Translations under genes and position numbers: made by a program | Assembly: GCA_028456385.1 (NCBI GenBank) | Contig: JALNQF010000260.1 | Coordinates: 1-57,514, forward strand | Length of the DNA: 57,514 nt | Source of the DNA: Ophiosphaerella korrae | Taxonomy: Eukaryota; Ascomycota; Dothideomycetes; Pleosporales; Phaeosphaeriaceae | Direction of reading: 5' to 3' | The notes under the pieces: model-generated | What the model was told of the DNA's origin: nothing | Databases searched by the model: none | What the model saw: the letters and a program-made list of their open reading frames with translations, nothing else | In this document: positions 22,885 to 32,467 of the stretch, in pieces | Position numbering within the stretch: position 1 is the stretch's first letter | Layout of the letters: each line of letters starts with the position of its first letter

Positions 22885-23528
22885 TCAACGTATAACGATC
22901 CCCCTCCAAGCCTACATGCACTTTTACACACATAGAACGCTGTGATATTTTGTCACACACATGGTAGTAAAATTGAATCAAGCAGAACAAGTTAGAACAG
23001 AAGCAGAGCGAGCCTCATCTTTGTTTTGGCCAAGGTGGCAGAAAGCGTGCCATTAGGTGGGGGCGGGCACTAGGCGGTGGGCCTCACTACGGATGGGAGC
23101 TGAAACTGAACGGTGACACGTCGAACTTCAATCCCCTACATCTCAATCACCAAAGCGTGTATTTTGAACTTGAAGCGACGCTCAGGCAAAAGACCACAGA
23201 TACGTAGAGGTGCTAGGGTCTAGCAGCGTAAACTTTGCGCGACAGCATTTCCCTTGCTAGGTAGTTACCTAGCTTGCATGTTGTGGGAGTCAAGTGGCTT
23301 GTTCTGTGGCAGGTTCCCGCCAAGTAAGGAACGGAACGGCCCACTGTGACCACGCGCAGCAACACCTTCCGCTGAAACAACGGCCCCCTTTGGCACACAT
23401 CATGTCCCCGTCGCTGTGCCGCAGCACGTGCCATGACAGATGGCATTTCCAGTCCTTTAAATTGAGATGCCGCCCTGTTTGCGTAACTATCAGTCCGGCA
23501 CCTCTCCCATCTTTCTGTATTTGTGACA
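22885..23528. other. Intergenic with the right copy of the short repeat
   Basis: No gene recognised. Contains the repeat at about 23030-23092 and presumably the promoter of the PD-(D/E)XK-like gene starting at 23529. Confidence 0.45.
23030..23092 (+). repeat. Short repeat, right copy, past the HeLo-like gene
   Basis: Reads GGTGGCAGAAAGCGTGCCAT, then a G-rich middle, then CTAGGCGGTGGGCCTCACTA. It matches the copy at 17105-17164 in the same orientation with scattered substitutions. Together the two copies enclose the two-gene module. They could be ends of a lost mobile element or a dispersed repeat. Confidence 0.65.
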
Positions 23529-25915
23529 ATGCCAAACGGGAACATCAGCAGGGAAACCCTGCGCCGTTACAACATTCACTATGAGGAAGAGGTCTACCAA
23601 GCTTCAGACACGTCCGCGCAATCAACACCCCGCTCGCTTCCTGGCCACGTTGACGCAGTTCGCGAGGCACTTCTGTCGTTCGAGGGTACTATACCAGAAG
23701 ATTGGGAGACAGATTTACGTGCGGAATCAGATAAGTTTGGGGTCACGGACCTTGGCCCGACCCAGACCCATCGCCCACCGGATGTTGCTTTCATCCCTGT
23801 GCAGAACAATGGGCGTGTTTTCCGGGAACGTAGTGAAGAATACATGACAGCCCACAAGAATTTCAAATCGTTCCAAGACATAGCAAAACGTGCGCGGCAA
23901 CTACACGAGGAGCCAGAGTCAGAATGGAGCTTGTTCTGGAGGATCGGGGTCTTTGTGCGATTTGATGACGAATTACGGAGAAAATCTGGATTCAAGTGAG
24001 TTTGCTGCTTCTTTCTGTTTCCTGCCCCTCGAACTCTCCCCAAAACAAGCGGTGAAATTAATCACTTCAATGGTTATATGTTAACCAAGACCAAGTCCCA
24101 CACTGGATGCGTGGTCAATGTACGTCTCAGCTTTATATCCACTCCCATACCCTAATGAAGCTTTATATCCACCCTCATACTCTAATGAAGCTTATTAAGA
24201 ACAACAGCTACGAGAGTGTCTTATGGAATGGATTCGGGAGCCTACTGAAACCACTCGATGATGACACGAGACGTACTCAGCCTAAGCCGGACCTAACATA
24301 TGCATTTCCGGTTCACGCTACCTCTTACAACAGCCCTAAAGGCCTTGCAAGAGATGAATTCCTTAGAACACTTTCTCTTCCCGTGCTTAGTGGCTTAGCA
24401 GCAGACGGGGTGTCTTGTGTTCCTACGACTGGCTTACGAAACTGGACCAATGACCCAAATAACACGATCTTGAACGCTTATGACAAATGTTGCTTTCCAT
24501 GGGCCATTGTTGAGATGAAAAGAGAGCCTAAAAAGAAACGACGTGCTGTAACTCCTGATAAGTTGATTGAGAAATGTTATTGTCAGGCTGCAAACGCTGC
24601 AGCTGCAGCTCTTGAGCTACAAGCACAGTTGTTCGACAAACTTGGCGAGACATCTCTAGAGCTTCCGCCAGTCGTTGCTTTTACATGTATTGGGCCTATC
24701 GTTAAAGTCTGGCTCGTGTATCAGGATCAGACATCCGAATCTGAGAAACGAACTCGGGTAACTAAGATATGATCTGGAGTTCCCTGATTTCGGGCTGACC
24801 ATAGTAGCACATGATCTGCATATGGTCTACGTCTGTGAGACTGACTTGGGGGGGCGGCATCGCTACGTTTTATAGTCCTGAATATGCACATGTGGGCTGC
24901 ACGAGTATTAAAGCCTAAGATTCAAGCATGCGTCTATCAAGTCTCCCGATGCCTCAAACCAGCAATTCCTCGCGCCTCGCTGCTGGCCGGCACTGATAGT
25001 TCTGATGGGCGGTTGCGAGCATCAGAATTTGGAGGCCAGTCTGCTACCAGATTGGTCAGCACAAAGAAGATTCATGAGACATGCGCAGATGTTAACAATC
25101 TAGCCGAATCTTTTCAGTCCAGTAGACTTACAGATGCTTGCAAGCGGGGGAAAGGGGATGACCAGCACCTAAACAGTGCGGGTAACTCGAAGAAGAGCAC
25201 AAGGTCATTCGGAGGTTCCCCGGGCCACCGGAGCGCAAATACTGGGCAATTAGGCAGCAATCCCACAGCTAGGCACGCAACCAAACGCCGGGTCAGCCTA
25301 GAGACAGACAACGACTCTAATGACAATTGTATACCAGAGGGTTCCGCAACAACCTTCAAAAGTGCAGGCAGACTGTCCAATCTCTATACTACAACACTAT
25401 TTTCGGAATATAGGGAGAGAGAGCATGGATCGTATCGTACAGACCATTATCAGACAATCACCTTTCTTTCACCATACCAAGAGTTATCCCTTGAAGAGCT
25501 CAGGCTCGCTGATTATGAGCAAGGCCGACGATACGATAAATCAGGTGAGAAAGAAGAAGATGGCTATGAATCAAGCGAGGAAGAAGGTGACGATGAAAGC
25601 GTCGAAGCCGATGACATTTCCAAGTCCGACGCTCCCGATTGGGATAAATACACCAGTTACGGAGATTATTGGAATAAGCTGGTTCGAGAGAGCACCATAC
25701 GGGCACTACGATCACGTCCGCTGAGCGACGGTAAGCGGCGAGTGGATGGGCCCTCGCTGAAGTCAATTATCCGTGGTCTTGACACTGAGGGTCGGCGACG
25801 GGTCAAGAGGCTAGCGGATGGCTTTCACAACCCGGATGGTACATATAGCGTGCCCTTAAAGCGGTTACTGAAACTCTTGAATGATATTTTGGAAGAAGGC
25901 GACTGTATCATTTAG
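23529..25915 (+). pseudogene. PD-(D/E)XK nuclease-like protein, one frameshift
   Basis: Exon 1 (23529-23995), exon 2 (24208-24757) and exon 3 (from 24808) join in frame across introns of 212 and 50 bp. The central region has KPDLTYAFPV followed about 100 residues later by FPWAIVEMKRE. This gives the D...(E/D)xK arrangement of PD-(D/E)XK nuclease folds. Next come CYCQAANAAAAALEL and PPVVAFTCIGP, hallmarks of a widespread fungal family with this fold. In exon 3 a G7 run at 24848-24854 shifts the frame. The conserved NMHMWAARVLKPKIQACV and a long Ser/Glu-rich tail containing LSLEELRLADY continue one frame over to a stop at 25915. Either one base is inserted or the run is mis-sequenced. Intron 1 is unusually long and contains a 30-bp duplication. 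Confidence 0.65.
24129..24188 (+). repeat. 30-bp tandem duplication inside an intron
   Basis: Two adjacent 30-bp units, 24129-24158 and 24159-24188, each starting AGCTTTATATCCA and ending CTAATGA, with a few differences. They lie inside intron 1 of the PD-(D/E)XK-like gene and contribute to its unusual 212-bp length. Each copy carries a CTAATGA motif resembling a branch site. Confidence 0.85.
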
Positions 25916-26889
25916 ACGAAACAAACGAGATTGCTGCCAGCATCTGCATCACGGAGCTAGTTACTTGGATTGGGACTCTGCTGCATAATGACTACGTTAG
26001 TTCATGCCCGAAATGCTCTGCCATAGCTTTATCGGCTCCCCGTGTTTAGTTTCTGGGTTCGAGTTGACAGAATGCGTAGTATCTTCCCTACTGAGCTACC
26101 GGCTCGACCAGAAAAAGGCATCGAAATTAGGATTCACAAAACGTTTGACACGAAAGCTGACAGCCAAGCGGAAGAAATCTGTAGCTAGCACTCCACTTTT
26201 TTTCAACTGAAAGTCTCGCACCCGCAATCACGTTACCTACAGCCTTCTCCGCAACTGGTGTTACTGATGAAGAAAAGAAGTAATTGATAGAGAGTCACCC
26301 TGTGAGAACTGCAGACTATATAGCATGTACGCTAAGCCCAGATGGGGCACCATAACAATGCGACCAGTCACTTCCACCTCAGCACCAGCGGCGATTTCCT
26401 CTGGCGCAGATAGCTAACTACTGAGCTGAAGATAGTTCCTGCAACATTAAGATGGGATATGCCATGAACTAGCTCCTGATACGTGATCGCATGGATGTCT
26501 ATCCTTCCACTGTAACTTGCATCTGTCAAAAATGGCCATACAGCAACTGCCAAAGCACGTAACTGTACGCACGGCCAGCGAGCGCAGGAGCGAAATTGGA
26601 GGTTCTTGGGGCCAGACCTCTCTAAACGGGTAGCATCGTGTACATCCGTTTAAAGTTGCTGGTGTTGGGATAAACAGAGCAAGGGGGTTGGGAGACTAGA
26701 ATCAGGACTGAAATCAGGACAAGGAACCAGAAGGGAGTTCGAGCATGAGTAGCCTGAAGCACCATGATTTTGATCATGAGCAAGCCCGAAGTCAGCGTGA
26801 TTCAGGCTGAGCAGAATTGAGCCGAAGTTGAGCCGCGTAAGATTCTGCCGATGTAATTAATGGGCCAAAACCGACTAACCTAGTCAGTT
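25916..26889. other. Gene-poor stretch
   Basis: No gene recognised. It contains a tRNA-like A-box motif on the minus strand near 26,090, treated under rejected items, and short open frames without family resemblance. Confidence 0.4.
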
Positions 26890-27336
26890 GTATGCCAAGA
26901 ATAGATTCCACTTGAAAATAGCAGATAATATTTTGGATGCGGGTGCTGGGAGAGCATCTCCATAGTCTTGACCTCCTCAAATAACCCTTTGGGGAATGGA
27001 ATTAGGCGAAGAGCGTTGTGTTCTTGAAATACACCATATAGAGCAAGATCTGGGCGTTTGACATAGACATTGGATGGGAGTTATGTCTGGAGCCCTCGTG
27101 AGTTTCTCATTCCAAGGTGACCATTCTGGAAAGAGGTCATGATCGTGGATGGCAGCGAGAGCAGATGAGAGCTGCTCAAGGGCGATATCGTGTTTGCGGT
27201 GATTTAATTTGCCAAAGTAGGCAATGTCGTCTTCGCCGATAACAGCAAAGGTTGTGTGTCGGAATGCACCAGTTTTCTGGTCAAAATCTTCTTCAAAGAA
27301 GGATAAGACTTCCCACGTTACCGATCGCGGTGCCAT
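26890..27336 (-). pseudogene. Fungal serine/threonine protein kinase, N-terminal fragment
   Basis: From 27336 the minus strand encodes the N-terminal region of a fungus-specific Ser/Thr kinase family: FFEEDFD, FRHTTFAVIGE, ALEQLSSALAAI, DLFPEWSPW and LTRAPDITP. A one-base frame change near 27,070 follows. The next conserved part (NVYVKRPDLALYG, then EEVKTMEMLSQHPHP) continues in another frame to about 26,900. The catalytic loop, DFG region and the rest of the kinase domain are absent. It is a truncated and frameshifted relic. Confidence 0.7.
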
Positions 27337-27798
27337 GAGGACGGTTTTATTCCCCTCAAGCGAGTGTGGTGGTGTATTGTATCAACTCTTCGACAAGTGA
27401 AAGAGGAGAGGTAATGAAAGAAGCTGAGCGGGGTAGCGGCGAGTCGTCTTATATTTTTCAACTTTGACCACGCTATTATTTGGCTGCCATAAGAGAGCCC
27501 TTTCGTGCTGTAATTGCAGGGGTAGATGCGTCAGTGACGGGTTGTCAAGGGTTATTTTTATGGCTCCATTCACTGGTTCGTGCAGAAATCCCTCAATTTT
27601 GTATGGAGCTACGGTCATGCGCATGTGAACTTTCACTAGCTATGAATATCCAATTGCATGTTGGAATGATATTTCAATGATGGGAAAACAATAGCGAGCG
27701 GCGTGAGAGTTATTGAGACCCAGTCGACCAATTCATTCAGCGTCATATAACCCCGCGTAGAAATGATGCGGGTTAGAGCCTAGTCAACAGAGGTAGGC
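27337..27798. other. Intergenic
   Basis: No gene recognised. An 84-codon minus-strand frame at 27382-27636 has no recognisable motif. Confidence 0.35.
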
Positions 27799-28385
27799 TA
27801 AGCAATCAACCCTTCCTCACGGAGAGCTTCCTTCAAAGCCTCAACCGTAGGGAGTGGCTTCGAATCCGTGAAAACTTGATGGGTGTCTTTTTTCTCCGCA
27901 TAAACATCGTTACCCTTGCAAGAAGTGATCCATCCCATCATCTCGAACATGGAAAGACCAACCAGTAGTGATGCGGGGCCGCTCAAACCCAATGAGGTCT
28001 TTCTCGTCCACCATCAGAGTGGCCTGCGGACCGATCAAGAGCTCCATCCTGGTATTCTTCCGAGAGCTATCCAGCAATTGCAGAGCAACCAAGTCGGCTA
28101 GGTTGTTGTGGTGCAGGAAGTTGGCGAATTCCAGAAAAAAAATCGGGATTCGTGGTAAGTTCCTTGTTGTGTCTACCTTGCCCTCTTAGAGTTCATACGG
28201 GACGAATGTCTTCTCAGACTGCAAGCGAAAAACGTGACCGTGGACAGCTTTGTTTGCTAGATCAGCTATGGGGACAGGCTTAGTCCAGCAGGCGCGTGAA
28301 GTATCTGACAACTGCGCTTCGATACCAAGCAGCACGGTACCTGCGGGTGCGGCGAAGTGGCTGTGAAGCAAGTTTGCACTAGTTA
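27799..28385 (-). pseudogene. Unrecognised gene fragment with stop and frameshift
   Basis: The minus strand from about 28385 shows a long conserved-looking reading. Segments such as AAPAGTVLLGIEAQL, PVPIADLANKAVHGHVFRL, LVALQLLDSS and MELLIGPQATLM are followed by SGPASLLVGLSMFEMMGW and LPTVEALKEALREEGLIA. I cannot assign a family. The frame is interrupted by TAA near 28,189, directly after FVPYEL, and by a frame change near 27,990. No start codon is seen, and the 5' end runs into the tandem repeats at 28.49-28.66 kb. A degraded, 5'-truncated gene is the simplest reading. Confidence 0.5.
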
Positions 28386-28485
28386 ATAAGTGGTCGAGAT
28401 GTGCGTATCGCTTTACTACACTGCATGAGGCTTTTGTAATTGGGTGACTGGGTATACAATTGGTTGGATGCTACTTGTGTACCAT

Positions 28486-28655
28486 GTTGCTGTGCCGTAT
28501 TGCTCGGGTACCGAATTTTGAGGAGGAGCGTGGCCGATCAGGCAGCAGTGTGATGCAGTACGCTGCTGTGCCGTATCGCTTAGACAAAGGGCTTGAGGAT
28601 GTCATGATTGATTGGGTGATATCCATGGTGCAGTGTGTTGCTGTGCCGTATCGCC
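28486..28655 (+). repeat. Three units of an imperfect 75-76-bp tandem repeat
   Basis: The core GCTGTGCCGTATYGC occurs at 28486-28505, 28562-28580 and 28637-28655, spaced 76 and 75 bp. In the second and third units it is preceded by a related TGCAGT segment. The rest of each unit is diverged. It lies between two gene relics and has no coding signal. Confidence 0.7.
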
Positions 28656-28782
28656 GGGATAACAAACATTTCCTTGGGGCTACGTGATTTTGCTATTGCT
28701 CGTAACGCTGTCGTTCGTAATATGCACTTTCCTATACTAGCCTTGATATATTTCGAGCTCGAATTCTCTATTGATTTCGAAA

Positions 28783-29870
28783 CTAAGTGGGAGGCCATGC
28801 TTGCAGATATTTCCATGTCGAAGCTCCACTAGATGCCAATGCTTCTGAGGGTGAGCCATCCGCGTTGCGCTGGAAAGCATAGCGCAGAATAGCTCCGATC
28901 CTAGCCGCCTGCTCAGCCATATCACGAACTTTGCTTCGTTACCTATCATCTCCAACTCCAGAAGCAGACCAGAACTCATCCCAGAAAACTTCATGCAGTC
29001 GTGAGCGACAGGCATAGTCGTGCTAGCTACCGCGGTCTATATATCCCATCATTAAGAACAGATAGTCCAGCTCCATATCGAAGGGCATTATAGCGACGAG
29101 AGACCAGTCGATGATTCCTGTAATTTCGTAGGTATCCTCGGAAACTAAAATGTTGGTGGTAGAGAGGTCCCCGTGCGTAAGAACTTGCGGATAGTCTGAT
29201 GCGAAGAGTTTGGGGATGCTGTCGTCTAACTCTAGCACTACTAAGGTCCTAAACACAGATGAAAATCTTAGTAAAGAGAGTCTGCGTTGAATTCTCTCCA
29301 GCCCCTCTGCTCGTGCCTCTGTTGTCATATTCAGCGGTTTTGGCCAGCATCGAGAAAAGTACCTAACAGGTATAAGTGTTAGTCCGCGCTTGAACATCAT
29401 GCAACACAACCTACTTACCTGGCAAGATACCAAACAAAGCAAGTATGCCTAGCCTCCGTTTCCTCATCCATCTGAACCTGGCAGGTAAGAGCATTGAGGC
29501 ACGCGATTCCCGGCAAGAATGGCATGGTATAGATGGCCAGAGGGGGGACTGCATGATCGACTATACCATGTAGTGATACCTCAGGCACTAAGGAGCCGTG
29601 TATCTCCTGTGCTAATCTCCCCATACCCTGGTCGAAGTGGGCTTCTGGCTCTCGGAAAGACACAACAAGGCCGTGCTTCGCTAGCTGAGGACCTGTGCAG
29701 ACAACGGTGTAGCTCATCGAGCCTGGCGTATCGACATTGTAGACGTCCAAAGCATTCGAGACGGATCGCGCAATTTGGTCGCACTCGATCCTAGTAGGGC
29801 ATTCGCGGCCCTTGAAGAAGTTGTCAACAGCCCGCTGAGCCCAGGATGTTTCACCTATGATAAAACGTGT
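28783..29870 (-). pseudogene. Aminoglycoside phosphotransferase-like (APH) kinase, broken
   Basis: Read on the minus strand: GETSWAQRAVDNFF, MSYTVV and MPFLPGIACL. A clean intron (GTAAGT...CTGTTAG, about 29,365-29,425) follows, then VLTHGDLSTTNILV, the phosphotransferase catalytic loop, and GIIDWSL, the metal-binding motif. The expected C-terminus (HDYACRSRLHEVFWDEFW, then AARIGAILRYAFQ) continues in the same frame but is cut by TAG near 29,024 and TAA near 28,945. No in-frame ATG is visible at the 5' end. Members of this fold phosphorylate small molecules or proteins. Catalytic motifs survive, but the gene cannot make the full protein. Confidence 0.7.
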
Positions 29871-30690
29871 AAGGTTACTTAAATCACAGAAACTGATAAT
29901 GATAGGGTGCTAATGGAAAGGGCGATATTTCCGGGAGCGGGGTTGGACTAGCCGCTATCTTGGTAGGCCCCTTATCAAAACGTCACGCCGATTTCCGAGT
30001 ACGGATGAACTCGTGTTCGGGTGGTTGGTATTGAACGGCGTTATAATTCACAAACTTCCAGCTGCCCGGTCGAGCAGCAGCGTCGGCGCGCACATTTCAA
30101 TGCACACTTCATTATGAGGCGGCGTTAGAGACAGATGCCTGATGTGCTACACATGGTTACATGTTCAGTTTGTAGCTAACAGAGCACAGAATTTTGGCAG
30201 GGCTCAGGGACGATTGATTGAACCAAATTATCTATAAAATTGCAATTGGCTAGCACCCCACACGCTGACGTGATATGATTCAAAAGTATTAGAAAGAAGA
30301 GCCCACAAGCTCTACCAAACTTGACTAGTTATCTAGGTAATATCGCGATTGCGATGATTTCTGGAGCCTGTGATATTCCCGCCTGATTGATACTTATATT
30401 ATCAGCAGTGTCACCAAATGTCATCACTTACTAACCAAAAACTAATCAGAGTGCGGGGCAAAGGCGACTAACAAAGATGACGAGAGATTTTGGTGGGACC
30501 TAGTAGTGTAGGAGTTAAGGTGCTCCAAGCGCAGGACGAAGGAAGATGGAATCATGAAGGAAATCAGGCCCGCGACGGAACGCCTGTCCCGACCTTTGGG
30601 CCACATTCGCAGCACATCTTGACATACAACAACCAGTTTCCGGAGCACACTCATGAGCCGCTTCCGACACTATACATCCACTCTTAAAGC
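29871..30690. other. Intergenic
   Basis: No gene recognised in about 0.8 kb. Short overlapping frames at 30442-30687 on both strands look random. Confidence 0.4.
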
Positions 30691-30833
30691 CCGACGACCA
30701 GAGTCCGCAACAATCAATTGATCTACAGTTTGATTATTCAATTAAGTATTAAAATATCACGTTGAGGACCTTGGCCGCCTAATTGAGTAATCAATCTGTA
30801 GATCGATTGGTTGTTGCGGACTCTGGCCGTCGG
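30691..30833. mobile_element. 143-bp MITE with 54-bp terminal inverted repeats
   Basis: The left arm (30691-30744) starts CCGACGACCAGAGTCCGCAA. The right arm (30780-30833) is its inverted copy, starting CCGACGGCCAGAGTCCGCAA on the minus strand, with 5 mismatches in 54 positions. The centre is 35 bp. TTAAA lies beside both ends (30684-30688 and 30834-30838) and may be a target duplication, with two extra bases on the left. It has no coding capacity, so it is a non-autonomous DNA transposon. Confidence 0.85.
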
Positions 30834-30920
30834 TTAAACAGACGGAAGAAAGCTTTGGTAGAGTTGTGTGTGGCCTAGGTATAGTGGCGGTCAACAAAAG
30901 ACTTGTAACCACTTTTCAAC

Positions 30921-31748
30921 TCAATGACCACCTATGAAATCAATGTCATACTCGATTACCAAGCAAGGCTTCTCACTGACCTGTTCGATTCTTTCCTTCC
31001 AAAAATCTGCTGAAAAAGTGCAGTCACCGGAAGTAAACTCCAAATTCCCAATCTCAGACCACTGAACTGTGCACCGATGGCCAGCGGAATGCAGGAACTT
31101 CAAAGTTTCCAGGATCTCCATCAACGTTTCTTGCAGTAGGGAACCGTGAAGACAGCCAAGTTGCAAGCTACCGTATGTATGAATGCGGATCAAGAACTGG
31201 GTGCGATTGGGGAAGCGAAATCCGGCCATCTTCTTCAGCTGAAACGTCAGGACATGTATGTATCCTTTGCCAAGGCAGTTTGTTGCATAATTTACTGGGC
31301 AGCGGCCATCGTGAAAGCGATTCTCGCCCAGGTCGAAACGAACTCTTGAAAGATGCTCATTAGGCTTCAACCCCGCACCCCAACGGTCAAGCCACATGAA
31401 CTGATCGATGATCTCATCATTCTTGTCCCTATCCCAGAAATAGAACATTGACAATCGATACCACGTCTGAACTAACTCAGTGCGCACAATGTTCCCGACA
31501 TACTTTGCATCCCAATAATGCGCGTTGCTGTTTTTTTCACTTGGATTACCAGTATTTTCAAGATACTGCACTCCAACATAGACATAGTCCGGCTCAATGA
31601 TGTTCTCATACACCATGTCACGTAGCTCGCGAGGAAGTTTGCTGCATATATTTCTGCAAAGTTGCCGACAGCTAGTTTGTGCGTCAGAATGCATGCTCCG
31701 CGACTTGAAGAATTTCTGCTGCGCCGCGGCCCTCTTCTGGACATTCAT
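30921..31748 (-). CDS. F-box-like fungal protein of unknown function
   Basis: A single open frame of about 275 residues from the ATG at 31748; the frame stays open upstream but only with non-ATG codons. Near residue 35 it has CSKLPRELRDMVYENII, the short LPxELRDxVYxxI motif that opens many small lineage-specific fungal proteins and resembles the start of an F-box. The remainder (YVGNIVRTELVQTWYR, WGAGLKPNEHLSRVRFDLG) has no motif I can name. No signal peptide or membrane segment is seen. Substrate-adaptor function is inference only. Confidence 0.55.
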   Translation of the reverse strand: MNVQKRAAAQQKFFKSRSMHSDAQTSCRQLCRNICSKLPRELRDMVYENIIEPDYVYVGVQYLENTGNPSEKNSNAHYWDAKYVGNIVRTELVQTWYRLSMFYFWDRDKNDEIIDQFMWLDRWGAGLKPNEHLSRVRFDLGENRFHDGRCPVNYATNCLGKGYIHVLTFQLKKMAGFRFPNRTQFLIRIHTYGSLQLGCLHGSLLQETLMEILETLKFLHSAGHRCTVQWSEIGNLEFTSGDCTFSADFWKERIEQVSEKPCLVIEYDIDFIGGH

Positions 31749-32467
31749 TTCGTCGGTGTGCAAGTAGTAATCCCGTGATATTCGTGATGTTGTCAAGTCC
31801 TCTCGTCCACCAACTATAACATCAGTCTTGTTTGTGTTTCTATGCGGGTATTAGCTTCTGTTTCTTGGGCAGGCTGGCGTCACGTACGCTGTTGCGCTCA
31901 GCCGCACTTGATTCCAACTTCGGGTTTGCGATCTGAAAGTATGAAAGAGGATATCGAAACACAAAACGAGTGTTCGCAATTTCAAAATTGGGGCGAGTGT
32001 AGGAAATCGTGAAGCAATTATAGTCATTATATGAGAAAGAAAGCGACAGGGTGTTAGGGCACCTAGATAGCGCGCTTGGTGCCTAATGTGGCTTGATTGG
32101 TACGTGCGCTGCTAAGCTGGCTGTCTGTCTTAGACCAAAGGTAACGGTAACACGGCCTTACAAATTGCCGTCGAGTCTCGCTCATATCATTAGATTTACA
32201 GATAGCTGTTCACAAATCTTGATCTATTTTAGCAGCACAATGCGATCACGGTACGGCATTCCAAGGTTGTTATGAAATCTCCCGAGGTCGGCCATAGAAA
32301 ACAAATGTGGAAGCCTACTCAGCAGTGTCAAAATTAGGTCACTAGGAGTAAATAACAAGGATTAAAATATAAAAACCTCTAGCATTGTGATTTTGACTGA
32401 TTATCGGCCTTTTTCGCGACCCTTATTAGGCCAGCAGAGATAAAACCACGACGGAGCTTTACTACTC
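31749..32467. other. Intergenic
   Basis: No gene recognised in about 0.7 kb. Holds the upstream region of the F-box-like gene and the downstream region of the BNR-repeat gene. Confidence 0.4.

Noticed and set aside
23213..23847. Frames at 23213-23545 (minus) and 23581-23847 (plus)
   Set aside because: The plus frame overlaps exon 1 of the PD-(D/E)XK-like gene in another phase; the minus frame is upstream with no motif.
26030..26115. tRNA-like motif on the minus strand (TAGCTCAGTAGG resembles the tRNA A box)
   Set aside because: The matching B box is poor and the acceptor and D stems do not pair in the positions fixed by the A box, so I do not call a tRNA.
28486..28655. Regularly spaced repeats considered as a CRISPR-like array
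   Set aside because: There are only three diverged units in a eukaryotic genome, with units and spacers not distinct; it is an imperfect minisatellite.
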